Source of the DNA: Paenibacillus herberti
Lineage (GTDB): Bacteria > Bacillota > Bacilli > Paenibacillales > Paenibacillaceae
DNA length: 64,000 nt
NCBI RefSeq assembly: GCF_002233675.1
Contig: NZ_NMUQ01000001.1
Location: 999,938-1,063,937, forward strand
Direction: 5' to 3'
Shown here piece by piece: positions 45,522 through 52,897 of this stretch. A program made the translations under genes and the position numbers. Under the pieces are notes generated by a model. The model made no database searches, was not told where the DNA came from, and was given only the letters and a program-made list of their open reading frames with translations. Position 1 is the first letter of the stretch, and each line of letters begins with the position of its first letter.

Positions 45522-45557
45522 AAGAAGAGTCAGAGTCTCTCTGATTCTTTTTTCTTT
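45522..45557 (+). terminator. Intrinsic terminator after pnp
   Basis: Stem AGAGTCAGAG / CTCTGATTCT with a TCT loop is followed by a T-rich tract. One G-U pair occurs in the stem. Confidence 0.85.
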
Positions 45558-45560
45558 TAT

Positions 45561-45590
45561 CAAGCTTTATCAAGCTTTATCAAGCTATAT
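45561..45590. repeat. Three copies of a 10-bp repeat (CAAGCTTTAT)
   Basis: Two exact copies and a third with one change lie directly after the pnp terminator. It is a simple slippage-type repeat. Confidence 0.8.
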
Positions 45591-45631
45591 CGGAATTGCT
45601 TCTCTAGCTTCGCTGTGGGGGAGGCCAAGCC

Positions 45632-45660
45632 GCATATTTGTCCACCATCTCTCATACATT
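45632..45660 (+). promoter_or_regulatory. Sigma-E (sporulation, mother cell) promoter of ylxY-mlpA
   Basis: GCATATT (45632-45638), a 14-bp spacer and CATACATT (45653-45660) match the B. subtilis sigma-E consensus (KMATATT, 14-15 bp, CATACAHT). B. subtilis ylxY is also, as I recall, a sigma-E gene. The prediction is from sequence only. Confidence 0.75.
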
Positions 45661-45690
45661 GGGGGGAGAAAAGGTGGAGGGTGAGGCTCG

Positions 45691-46674
45691 ATGAAACTCC
45701 GTGCTTGGAGCGCCGCAACTTTATGCGGAGCCGTCCTTGTGCTGGCGGCAGCAGCCTGGAGTCCCGCTGGCAGCTATATTCGCTCGCTAGGCAGTGGTGA
45801 GTTCCGTGCTGCAATGGCAGCCCAGGATGCGGATCGTTCGCTGCTGGAGGAGATCCGCAAAGAAGCGGAGCGCAGGTATGAGCCGCCGGTTGATGCAGCT
45901 GTCGATCGTTGGTATCGGGCTATCCCTGGTTATTACGGCCGGCAGGTAGATGTGGAAGCGACCTATAAAGGGTCGTTGAACCTGCCAAGAGAAGAAGTTC
46001 GTTACGTATACAAGCCAGTGAAGCCGGAAAAAACGCTTCTCGATTACCCACTTGAGCCGATCTACAAGGGCAATCCGGCAAAGCGGGCTGCGTCTTTGAT
46101 GATCAATGTGGCATGGGGCAATGAGTACTTGGAAGCTATGCTTGCTACTTTGAAGCGTAATGAGGTGAAAGCGACCTTTTTCCTGGACGGGTCCTGGTTG
46201 AAGAAATATCCGGAGGAAGCGCGCAAAATACGCGATGCCGGGCATGAGATCGGCAACCATGCCTACACGCACCCGGACATGAAAAAGCTCGGAGTGGAGC
46301 AGCAGCGCAGCCAGATCGTTCGCACAAACCGTCTGATCGAGGAGACGTTAGGCATCAAAAGCATTTGGTTCGCTCCTCCATCGGGTAGCTTTAACGCTCT
46401 GACCGTCAAAACCGCGAGGGAAGAGGGAATGTCAACGGTGCTCTGGACGCTTGACACGGTGGATTGGATGAAGCCGGATCCCGGATCGGTCATTACAAAG
46501 ATTGCCAGAGGGCTACAGCCGGGCTCGCTCGTGTTAATGCATCCGACGGCCAGTTCACGGGACGCACTGCAAGGTATGATCAACGCTGCGAAGCGCAAAG
46601 GGTTGCAGCTTGGCACGGTTAGTCAAACCTTATCCGAGGAGCGGCTGGTTGATGCGGTTGAGAGCGGGCGCTGA
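45691..46674 (+). CDS. ylxY: Polysaccharide deacetylase-family protein YlxY
   Basis: The 327-aa protein has an N-terminal signal or anchor (residues 7-24) and a NodB-homology domain from about residue 130. The zinc histidines are present (H190 and H194 in NHAYTHPDM). However, the first catalytic motif normally TFDDG reads LMINVAWGNE, so the catalytic aspartates are missing, as in other YlxY proteins. The later WTLDTVDW and LVLMHPT motifs are retained. It may bind glycan or be inactive. It is the first gene after the sigma-E promoter, about 40 bp before mlpA. Confidence 0.88.
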   Translation: MKLRAWSAATLCGAVLVLAAAAWSPAGSYIRSLGSGEFRAAMAAQDADRSLLEEIRKEAERRYEPPVDAAVDRWYRAIPGYYGRQVDVEATYKGSLNLPREEVRYVYKPVKPEKTLLDYPLEPIYKGNPAKRAASLMINVAWGNEYLEAMLATLKRNEVKATFFLDGSWLKKYPEEARKIRDAGHEIGNHAYTHPDMKKLGVEQQRSQIVRTNRLIEETLGIKSIWFAPPSGSFNALTVKTAREEGMSTVLWTLDTVDWMKPDPGSVITKIARGLQPGSLVLMHPTASSRDALQGMINAAKRKGLQLGTVSQTLSEERLVDAVESGR

Positions 46675-46714
46675 TTTTGTTATGATGATAATCAAACTTC
46701 AAGGAGGAGAACCG

Positions 46715-47980
46715 GTGAACTTATACAGACTGAGCAATGGCCTCCGTGTTGTCGCGGAACCGATTCCGACCTGCCGATCCGTATCCTTCGGGATATGGGT
46801 GAAGACAGGCTCGCGCAGCGAAACCCCGGCCAACAACGGCATCTCCCACTTTATTGAGCATATGCTCTTCAAGGGCACTGAGACCCGCAGCGCCAAAGAC
46901 ATCGCGGATCTGTTTGACGGTATTGGCGGCAATGTGAACGCCTTTACTGCTAAGGAATATACTTGTTATTTTGCTAAAGTGCTGGATCTTCACTTGCCTC
47001 TGGCCGTAGACGCTTTGGCGGATATGTTCTTCAACTCACGCTTTGATGAGGAGGAGCTTGCTAAGGAGAAAAATGTCATTTTGGAAGAAATCTCGATGTA
47101 CGAGGATACTCCTGATGATAAAGTCCATGACGAGGCTTCGCGAGCGTCCCTTGGCGAGCATCCTCTGGCTTATTCCATCTTGGGCATAGAAGAACGCCTT
47201 GCCGAGATGGGACCGGATGCACTTCGAGCTTATATGAACGATCAGTATACGATTGAGAACACCGTTATTAGCGTGGCTGGCAACATCGAGGTGAAGCCGC
47301 TGCTGGAAATGTTGGAGCAGCAATTCGGGCGTATGAGCGCACGCGGCCCAGGCCGCAGCTTGGAAGCACCGTCGTTCAACGGTCAGTATTTGTTCCGTCC
47401 AAAACAAACCGAGCAGAACCATATTTGCCTGACTTTCCCTGGTTTCTCCATTGATGATGAGAAGCTGTACGCAATGGTGCTTCTGAACAATGCGCTCGGC
47501 GGCGGCATGAGCTCCCGACTGTTCCAGGAAATTCGTGAGAAGCGTGGACTTGCCTACTCCGTTTATTCATATCATACGTCTTATGCGGATTCTGGGTTGT
47601 TCACGATTTATGCGGGTACGGCTCCAAAACAAACAGCGGATGTGCTGGATTTGACGATGGAACTGCTTGCGGATGTATCCGCGCAAGGTCTGACGGACGC
47701 AGAGCTTCGCCGCGGTAAAGAGCAGCTTAAAGGCAGTCTGATCTTGAGTCTGGAGAGCACGAGCAGCCGTATGAACCGCATCGGCAAAAACGAGCTAATG
47801 CTGGGCAGACATTACACGATGGACGAAATTATCGAACGCATTGAGGAAGTATCTATGGATGATATCCGCTCCGTCACGGCGCGGATGCTGGCCAAGCCTT
47901 TCGCCGTCGCCATGGTTGGCACGGAAGAAGGTCCGGCCGCAACGCTGAGGAGGGACCGTTTTGCATCAAGTACTGTTTAA
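46715..47980 (+). CDS. mlpA: M16 family zinc peptidase MlpA (YmxG)
   Basis: This insulinase/mitochondrial-processing-peptidase-like protease (421 aa) has the inverted zinc motif HFIEH at residues 45-49 and a downstream glutamate region in [12 protein letters not shown]. It has the two-domain M16B layout with the later [10 protein letters not shown] segment. GTG 46715 has AAGGAGGAG 8 nt upstream. The dut TTG start lies inside its 3' end. The longer frame back to 46610 overlaps ylxY and lacks a ribosome binding site. Confidence 0.95.
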   Translation: MNLYRLSNGLRVVAEPIPTCRSVSFGIWVKTGSRSETPANNGISHFIEHMLFKGTETRSAKDIADLFDGIGGNVNAFTAKEYTCYFAKVLDLHLPLAVDALADMFFNSRFDEEELAKEKNVILEEISMYEDTPDDKVHDEASRASLGEHPLAYSILGIEERLAEMGPDALRAYMNDQYTIENTVISVAGNIEVKPLLEMLEQQFGRMSARGPGRSLEAPSFNGQYLFRPKQTEQNHICLTFPGFSIDDEKLYAMVLLNNALGGGMSSRLFQEIREKRGLAYSVYSYHTSYADSGLFTIYAGTAPKQTADVLDLTMELLADVSAQGLTDAELRRGKEQLKGSLILSLESTSSRMNRIGKNELMLGRHYTMDEIIERIEEVSMDDIRSVTARMLAKPFAVAMVGTEEGPAATLRRDRFASSTV

Positions 47981-48404
47981 GCGCCTGCCGGGCAACGAGG
48001 ACGTTTCGCTTCCAACCCGCATGTCCGAGGCTGCTGCTGGCTTCGATCTGCATGCTGCAGTTGGGGAGAACGTTGTATTACAACCGGGAGAGCGTGGACT
48101 CATTCCAGCCGGCTTCGCGATGGCGATGCCACCAGAGCTGGAGGCGCAAATCCGTCCCCGTAGCGGTCTAGCGTACAAACATGGCATTACCTGCCTTAAC
48201 TCGCCTGGCACGATTGACGCTGATTATCGCGGCGAGGTGAAGGTTCTGCTCATTAATTTGGGGCAGGAACCTTTTGTTATCGCGAGGGGCGAGAGAATTG
48301 CCCAAATGGTATTCCAGACCGTTCCGACTATCAGCATTCAGGAAGCCGATGAGCTTCCCGAAACGCTGCGCGGCGCGGGTGGGTTCGGACATACCGGTAA
48401 GTAA
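47961..48404 (+). CDS. dut: Deoxyuridine triphosphatase (dUTPase)
   Basis: Dut hydrolyses dUTP to dUMP. All five trimeric dUTPase motifs are visible in 147 aa: [45 protein letters not shown] and the C-terminal [14 protein letters not shown] 47961 has GAGGAGGG upstream. It overlaps mlpA by 20 bp. Confidence 0.96.
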   Translation: MHQVLFKRLPGNEDVSLPTRMSEAAAGFDLHAAVGENVVLQPGERGLIPAGFAMAMPPELEAQIRPRSGLAYKHGITCLNSPGTIDADYRGEVKVLLINLGQEPFVIARGERIAQMVFQTVPTISIQEADELPETLRGAGGFGHTGK

Positions 48405-48452
48405 CCCTATTGTTCGCAAGTTCTGCTGAGCGCATATCGGCAACGCAGAAGC

Positions 48453-48500
48453 AGCCGCTTCGTTAGCTTCCCTTTAGGGAGGCAGCGAAGCGGCTTTTTT
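48453..48500 (+). terminator. Intrinsic terminator after dut
   Basis: AGCCGCTTCG / CGAAGCGGCT outer arms, with additional inner pairing (TTCCC/GGGAG), are followed by six T residues. Confidence 0.92.
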
Positions 48501-48528
48501 CATGCTCAGCCCCAGAACCTAAGCTGTA

Positions 48529-48556
48529 ACCCACTTCACGCTTGCGGCATAAAATG
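48529..48556 (+). promoter_or_regulatory. Possible sigma-K promoter of dpaAB
   Basis: AC (48529-48530), a 17-bp spacer and CATAAAATG (48548-48556) resemble the sigma-K pattern AC-N17-CATANNNTA with one mismatch. The spoVF operon of B. subtilis is sigma-K dependent. The 140-nt leader that follows holds only short frames without support as genes. Confidence 0.45.
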
Positions 48557-48696
48557 CACTATACGCACGAAAGGCGATTGCGGAAGGGCTTTGAGCGCCT
48601 TGCTGCAAGCTGGAGTGAGTGAGGCGGCGGACCGGCTAGGCGTATCCCGGATGGCTGCCGCCTTGGGTGAATAAGGTGAGAGGATGTGACGCCAGC

Positions 48697-49596
48697 ATGC
48701 TGACCGGCGTTCAGGTGCTGCTGATTGGCGGCGACGCAAGGCAGCTAGAGGTCATCCGCAGGCTGTCGGAGTTGGATGCCTCGCTGACGGTGTCCGGCTT
48801 TGACGGGCTCCGTACCCTTCCAGGGGATATCTCGAACAGCGAGCTGAGGGAAGAACTTTTTGACAAGGTCGATGCTATCATTCTGCCAGCAGTTGGCACG
48901 GATGATTCCGGCCTGATTCCCGCTGCATTCAGTGATAACGAGCTGCTTTTGACTGAAGCGATGCTTACTCGGCTACCAAAGCACTGTACCATCTATTCCG
49001 GCATGGCCAGACCATTTTTGAAGGACATTTGCCAAAAGCACGGAATAGGACTTGTCGAGTTGTTCGAAAGAGATGACGTGGCCATTCTTAATTCCATCCC
49101 GACTGCTGAAGGTGCGGTCAAGATGGCGATCGAACATACGGATATTACGCTGCATGGATCCACCTCTATGGTGCTTGGACTTGGAAGGACGGGGCTCACG
49201 CTTGTCAGGACGCTGCAGGGACTGGGCGCTCGTGTGCTGGCCGGAGTTCATCTGCCTGAGCAGTATTCAAGAGCTGTCGAGATGGGCGCGAAGCCTTTCT
49301 ACACGCGGGATTTGCAGGATTATGCTGCCAATATTGACTTGCTTTTTAACACAATTCCAACTATGATAGTCACAGCGCAAATGATAGCCAGAATGCCGTC
49401 CCGGGCCGTTATTATCGACCTGGCCTCCAAACCTGGAGGCACCGATTTCCGCTTTGCGGAGAAGCGAGGACTGAAGGCCATTCTGGCTCCCGGATTGCCC
49501 GGTATCGTGGCCCCCGTGACCGCTGGACGCATCATAGCGGATTGTGTCACTCAGCTGATTCTGGATGACATCAGCACGCGGGGGAATGGACAATGA
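48697..49596 (+). CDS. dpaA: Dipicolinate synthase subunit A
   Basis: DpaA (SpoVFA, 299 aa) is the NAD(P)-dependent subunit that makes dipicolinic acid for the spore core from a lysine-pathway intermediate. MLTGVQVLLIGGDARQLEVI begins the protein as in B. subtilis. A second Rossmann motif is at VLGLGRTGLTLVRTLQGLGA, cited by its ends. ATG 48697 is preferred over the GTG at 48667 by alignment; GAGAGGA lies upstream. It overlaps dpaB by 4 bp. Confidence 0.96.
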   Translation: MLTGVQVLLIGGDARQLEVIRRLSELDASLTVSGFDGLRTLPGDISNSELREELFDKVDAIILPAVGTDDSGLIPAAFSDNELLLTEAMLTRLPKHCTIYSGMARPFLKDICQKHGIGLVELFERDDVAILNSIPTAEGAVKMAIEHTDITLHGSTSMVLGLGRTGLTLVRTLQGLGARVLAGVHLPEQYSRAVEMGAKPFYTRDLQDYAANIDLLFNTIPTMIVTAQMIARMPSRAVIIDLASKPGGTDFRFAEKRGLKAILAPGLPGIVAPVTAGRIIADCVTQLILDDISTRGNGQ

Positions 49597-50180
49597 ACTG
49601 GAACGGACTTACGATAGGGTATGCCCTTTCGGGATCTCACTGCACCTTTGCTGAGGTTATGCCTCAGATTCAGAAGTTTGTCGATGCGGGAGCCAATGTC
49701 GTGCCGATTGCAACTCAGAGTCTCATGACTACCGATACGAGATTCGGTACGGCGGAGGAGTGGAAGCGTCAGCTGCGCGAGATTACCGGCAATGAGATTA
49801 TCTCAACCGTAGTTCAAGCAGAGCCGCTCGGGCCTTCCAAGCTACTGGACGTCATGCTGATTGCCCCATGTACGGGCAACACGACGAGCAAGTTAGCTAA
49901 TGCCCTGACGGATGGAGCTGTACTGATGGCCGCCAAGGCTCAGATGCGCAACGGCCGGCCGGTCGTACTGGCGATCTCCACCAATGACGGTCTCGGCCTT
50001 AATATGGCCAATATCGCCAAGCTGATGGTAGCCAAGAATATTTATTTCGTTCCGTTCGGTCAGGATGATCCGGTCAACAAGCCCAATTCACTTGTGGCGA
50101 AGATGGATCTGGTCATGGAAGCGTGCGAATCTGCCCTGCAAGGCCGCCAGATGCAGCCTCTGTTGATTCAGAGAGCTTAA
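49593..50180 (+). CDS. dpaB: Dipicolinate synthase subunit B
   Basis: DpaB (SpoVFB, 195 aa) is the flavoprotein subunit of dipicolinate synthase. It shows the flavin-decarboxylase-like pattern GYALSGSHCTFAEV, then the IAPCTGNTTSKLANALTDGAV block cited by its ends, and NIYFVPFGQDDP near the C-terminus. It overlaps dpaA. In B. subtilis asd follows; here a terminator follows and then dapG. Confidence 0.96.
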   Translation: MNWNGLTIGYALSGSHCTFAEVMPQIQKFVDAGANVVPIATQSLMTTDTRFGTAEEWKRQLREITGNEIISTVVQAEPLGPSKLLDVMLIAPCTGNTTSKLANALTDGAVLMAAKAQMRNGRPVVLAISTNDGLGLNMANIAKLMVAKNIYFVPFGQDDPVNKPNSLVAKMDLVMEACESALQGRQMQPLLIQRA

Positions 50181-50256
50181 GCTTCTCTGCACGCACTCAA
50201 GCTGATGGCAGCAACAGAGCCGTTTGGCACTGCAGCCGGGCATGAGGATATACAGC

Positions 50257-50290
50257 AGCCGGCAGCGAACAAGACGCTGACGGCTTTTTT
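50257..50290 (+). terminator. Intrinsic terminator after dpaB
   Basis: AGCCGGCAGCG / CGCTGACGGCT arms with a 7-nt loop (one mismatch) run into a T-tract. Confidence 0.9.
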
Positions 50291-50353
50291 ACTACAATTG
50301 CGTGTATTGCAATTATTCTGCTTAATCATAAAGGCGTAGAAGGGATGTCATCA

Positions 50354-51571
50354 ATGGGGGTACGGGTATTGAAGTTTGGCGGCACTTCCGTGGCGACCAA
50401 ACAAACGAGGGAGCTGGTGATTCACCACATCCAGCGCGAGCTGAAGGATGGCCATCAGCTTGTCGTAGTCGTGTCGGCGATGGGGCGCTCTGGTGATCCT
50501 TATGCAACGGACACATTGTTGTCCATGACACATGAGGAGGGAGGACAGCTTGCTGCTCGGGAGCGGGATCTGCTGATGGGCTGCGGCGAGATTATCTCAG
50601 CAGTCGTTCTGTGCAGCGAACTGTCCGCTCACTCCATTCCAGCTGTTGCGCTGACGGGTGGCGGAGCGGGAATTATAACTGGCAGTCAGTTCGGTGAGGC
50701 CCGTATTGAAGAAATCCGCACGGAGCGGATGAAGCATCATCTCAATAAGGGCGAAGTTGTCGTTGTCACTGGTTTTCAGGGGCAGGATAGCCGTGGCGAT
50801 CTGACAACTCTGGGCAGAGGAGGCAGCGATACATCTGCAACGGCACTCGGCGCGGCACTGCAAGCGGAGATCGTGGACATCTACACCGATGTGAATGGAA
50901 TTCTGACGGCCGATCCGCGTATCGTAAAGGATGCCAAGCCATTGACGGTTGTCGGGTATGCGGAAATTTGCAATATGGCTAGACTAGGAGCCAAGGTGAT
51001 TCATCCCCGAGCGGTCGAGATTGCTCAACAGGCTCGCATTCCACTGCGGGTGCGCTCGACGTTTTCGGATGAGGAGGGCACGCTTGTCACCGATTTGCCG
51101 ACAGCGCTTAGCCTGGCATCGCCGCTTAAGGATCGCCATGTGACCGGTATCGCTCATGTGCCGGGTGTGACTCAAATTTCGGTACGGGCAGTTGAAGGCA
51201 TCGCCGATACACAGCTCAAGGTGTTCCAATCGATGGCTCGCCATCATATTAGTGTAGACTTTATCAACGTTACGCCCGCTGGCGCGCTGTATACGGTTAT
51301 GGACAATGATGCTCCCAAGGCGATAAGAGTGCTGCAGGAGCTTGGGTTCGAGCCGGAAACAGTAAGCGGTTGTGCTAAGGTTTCCGTGATTGGGGGCGGT
51401 ATGCACCGCGTGCCGGGCGTTATGGCTCGGATCGTGGAAGCTCTTTCGGAGCCGGGGATTCCGATTTTGCAGTCGGCGGATTCCAATACGACGATCTGGG
51501 TGCTTGTCCGTGAGGAACATATGGGCAACGCACTGAGAGCGCTGCACGCCAAGTTCGAGCTACATCTGTAA
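50354..51571 (+). CDS. dapG: Aspartokinase (DapG type)
   Basis: Aspartokinase (405 aa) phosphorylates aspartate, the first step toward diaminopimelate, lysine, threonine and methionine. The kinase domain starts with VLKFGGTS (K7), then VVVVSAMGRSGDPYATD and the GRGGSDTSATAL substrate motif. Two ACT domains follow from about residue 265. Length and sequence fit the diaminopimelate-sensitive DapG. ATG 50354 (GGG 9 nt upstream) is preferred to ATG 50345, whose spacing to AGAAGGG is too short. The dapA gene is 69 bp downstream. Confidence 0.94.
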   Translation: MGVRVLKFGGTSVATKQTRELVIHHIQRELKDGHQLVVVVSAMGRSGDPYATDTLLSMTHEEGGQLAARERDLLMGCGEIISAVVLCSELSAHSIPAVALTGGGAGIITGSQFGEARIEEIRTERMKHHLNKGEVVVVTGFQGQDSRGDLTTLGRGGSDTSATALGAALQAEIVDIYTDVNGILTADPRIVKDAKPLTVVGYAEICNMARLGAKVIHPRAVEIAQQARIPLRVRSTFSDEEGTLVTDLPTALSLASPLKDRHVTGIAHVPGVTQISVRAVEGIADTQLKVFQSMARHHISVDFINVTPAGALYTVMDNDAPKAIRVLQELGFEPETVSGCAKVSVIGGGMHRVPGVMARIVEALSEPGIPILQSADSNTTIWVLVREEHMGNALRALHAKFELHL

Positions 51572-51640
51572 GCTTTCGATCACTAATATCAGGCAGCATA
51601 CGAGAGCAGAAGCTCGTACCTGCCGAGGAGGTAACCCGAA

Positions 51641-52513
51641 ATGGATTTTGGCAGACTTATTACAGCAATGGCTACTCCTTTCGCTCCGGATGGCGCGGTA
51701 GACTGGGACACAACAGGACGTTTAATCGATTATTTGATCGAAGATCAGCGCACGGATTCAATTGTGGTGAGTGGCACGACCGGCGAATCACCGACGTTGA
51801 ACGACGAAGAGAAGGTTGAGCTGTTCCGTTTTGCTGTTAAACACAGTGCGGGACGCGCTCGTATCATTGCCGGTACCGGCAGCAATCATACGGCTCATTC
51901 CATTCATTTGACCCAGGCCGCCGAGAAGGCGGGTGTAGATGGTATCCTGCTTGTGGTGCCTTACTACAACAAGCCGAGTCAAGAAGGAATGTATCAGCAT
52001 TTCAAGGCGATAGCCGAATCCACTTCTTTGCCTATTATGCTGTATAATGTGCCGACGCGTACGGTGGCAAGCATGGATGCGGCCACGACGGTTCGTCTGG
52101 CTCAGGATGTGCCGAATATTGTTGCGACCAAGGAATGCCATTCCCTAGACCATATCGCTGAAATTATTAGCGGAGCACCGGACAGCTTCCGGGTTTATAC
52201 CGGAGACGACAGCGTCGGTCTACCAGCGATTGCTGTAGGTGCTTATGGCGTCGTCAGTGTCGCTTCCCATGTAGCAGGTGCCCAAATGAAAGCGATGATC
52301 GAAGCTTACTTAGAAGGACGCAATGTGGAGGCTGCTGCTATGCATCGCCGCTTGCTGCCTCTGTTCAATGGCTTGTTCGCGGCTCCGAATCCGGTATTAG
52401 TGAAGAAAGCGCTCGAACTGCAGGGATTGCCGGTCGGAGGCGTGCGTCTGCCGCTGGTAGCCGCCGACGAAAAAGAGACTGCTGTCCTAGCTGAGCTGTT
52501 AAAAGGGCTTTAA
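51641..52513 (+). CDS. dapA: 4-hydroxy-tetrahydrodipicolinate synthase
   Basis: DapA condenses pyruvate with aspartate semialdehyde. The 290-aa TIM-barrel protein has GTTGESPTL, YYNKPSQEGMYQHF, the YNVPTRT tyrosine motif, and the Schiff-base lysine K164 in ATKECH. GGAGGTAA precedes ATG 51641. Its product supplies both cell-wall DAP/lysine and, through dpaAB, spore dipicolinate. Confidence 0.97.
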   Translation: MDFGRLITAMATPFAPDGAVDWDTTGRLIDYLIEDQRTDSIVVSGTTGESPTLNDEEKVELFRFAVKHSAGRARIIAGTGSNHTAHSIHLTQAAEKAGVDGILLVVPYYNKPSQEGMYQHFKAIAESTSLPIMLYNVPTRTVASMDAATTVRLAQDVPNIVATKECHSLDHIAEIISGAPDSFRVYTGDDSVGLPAIAVGAYGVVSVASHVAGAQMKAMIEAYLEGRNVEAAAMHRRLLPLFNGLFAAPNPVLVKKALELQGLPVGGVRLPLVAADEKETAVLAELLKGL

Positions 52514-52537
52514 GGTAGAATATAGTTATGTTATGTG

Positions 52538-52573
52538 CCGGTTCCTCGTATGGGAGCCGGTTTGTTTTGTTTT
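52538..52573 (+). terminator. Probable terminator after dapA
   Basis: CCGGTTCC / GGGAGCCGG arms pair (one G-U) with a TCGTAT loop, then TTTGTTTTGTTTT. Confidence 0.7.
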
Positions 52574-52574
52574 G

Positions 52575-52695
52575 ACGCCCTAACAAAAGGGCGAAATCGT
52601 ATTGCTTTTCATCCTAGAAGGAAACTAAACGTTATCCTACCTCGGATTTCCTGCGCATACGTACGCCCTAATAAAAGGGCGAAATCGTATTGCTT
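52575..52695. repeat. Pair of 33-bp direct repeats, each with a CGCCCT/AGGGCG hairpin
   Basis: Copies at 52575-52607 and 52663-52695 match at 32 of 33 positions and start 88 bp apart. Each has CGCCCT-loop-AGGGCG and then GAAATCGTATTGCTT. They fill the dapA-rnjB spacer and look like a dispersed intergenic repeat. The rest of 52514-52897 holds the terminator and the rnjB promoter. Confidence 0.85.
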
Positions 52696-52701
52696 GCTGG
52701 C

Positions 52702-52731
52702 TTGTGTTCCATCTTTTGCATCATGTATAAT
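52702..52731 (+). promoter_or_regulatory. Sigma-A promoter of rnjB
   Basis: TTGTGT (52702-52707), an 18-bp spacer and TATAAT (52726-52731), giving a leader of about 160 nt. Confidence 0.6.
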
Positions 52732-52897
52732 ATTCCTAAGTGACTGGTGCGGTAAAGTTAATATGGCTACGAACCCATACGCGCGGCGGCGGATGGGTGA
52801 ATGCGTGCATTTCATGTACTTGGTCGTTTCTCGCAAGGAAGCGTTTATCTAATAGCGATCAATAAATTTCCACAACATATAGGAGGTAAGATTTCCC

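Noticed and set aside
48536-48739. Small gene between dut and dpaA
   Set aside because: Frames there are short, lack ribosome binding sites, and overlap the presumed promoter and leader of dpaA.
50290-50353. Lysine riboswitch or T-box before dapG
   Set aside because: Only about 60 nt follow the dpaB terminator, too short for either structure. An AATTGC/GCAATT repeat is present but no riboswitch core.
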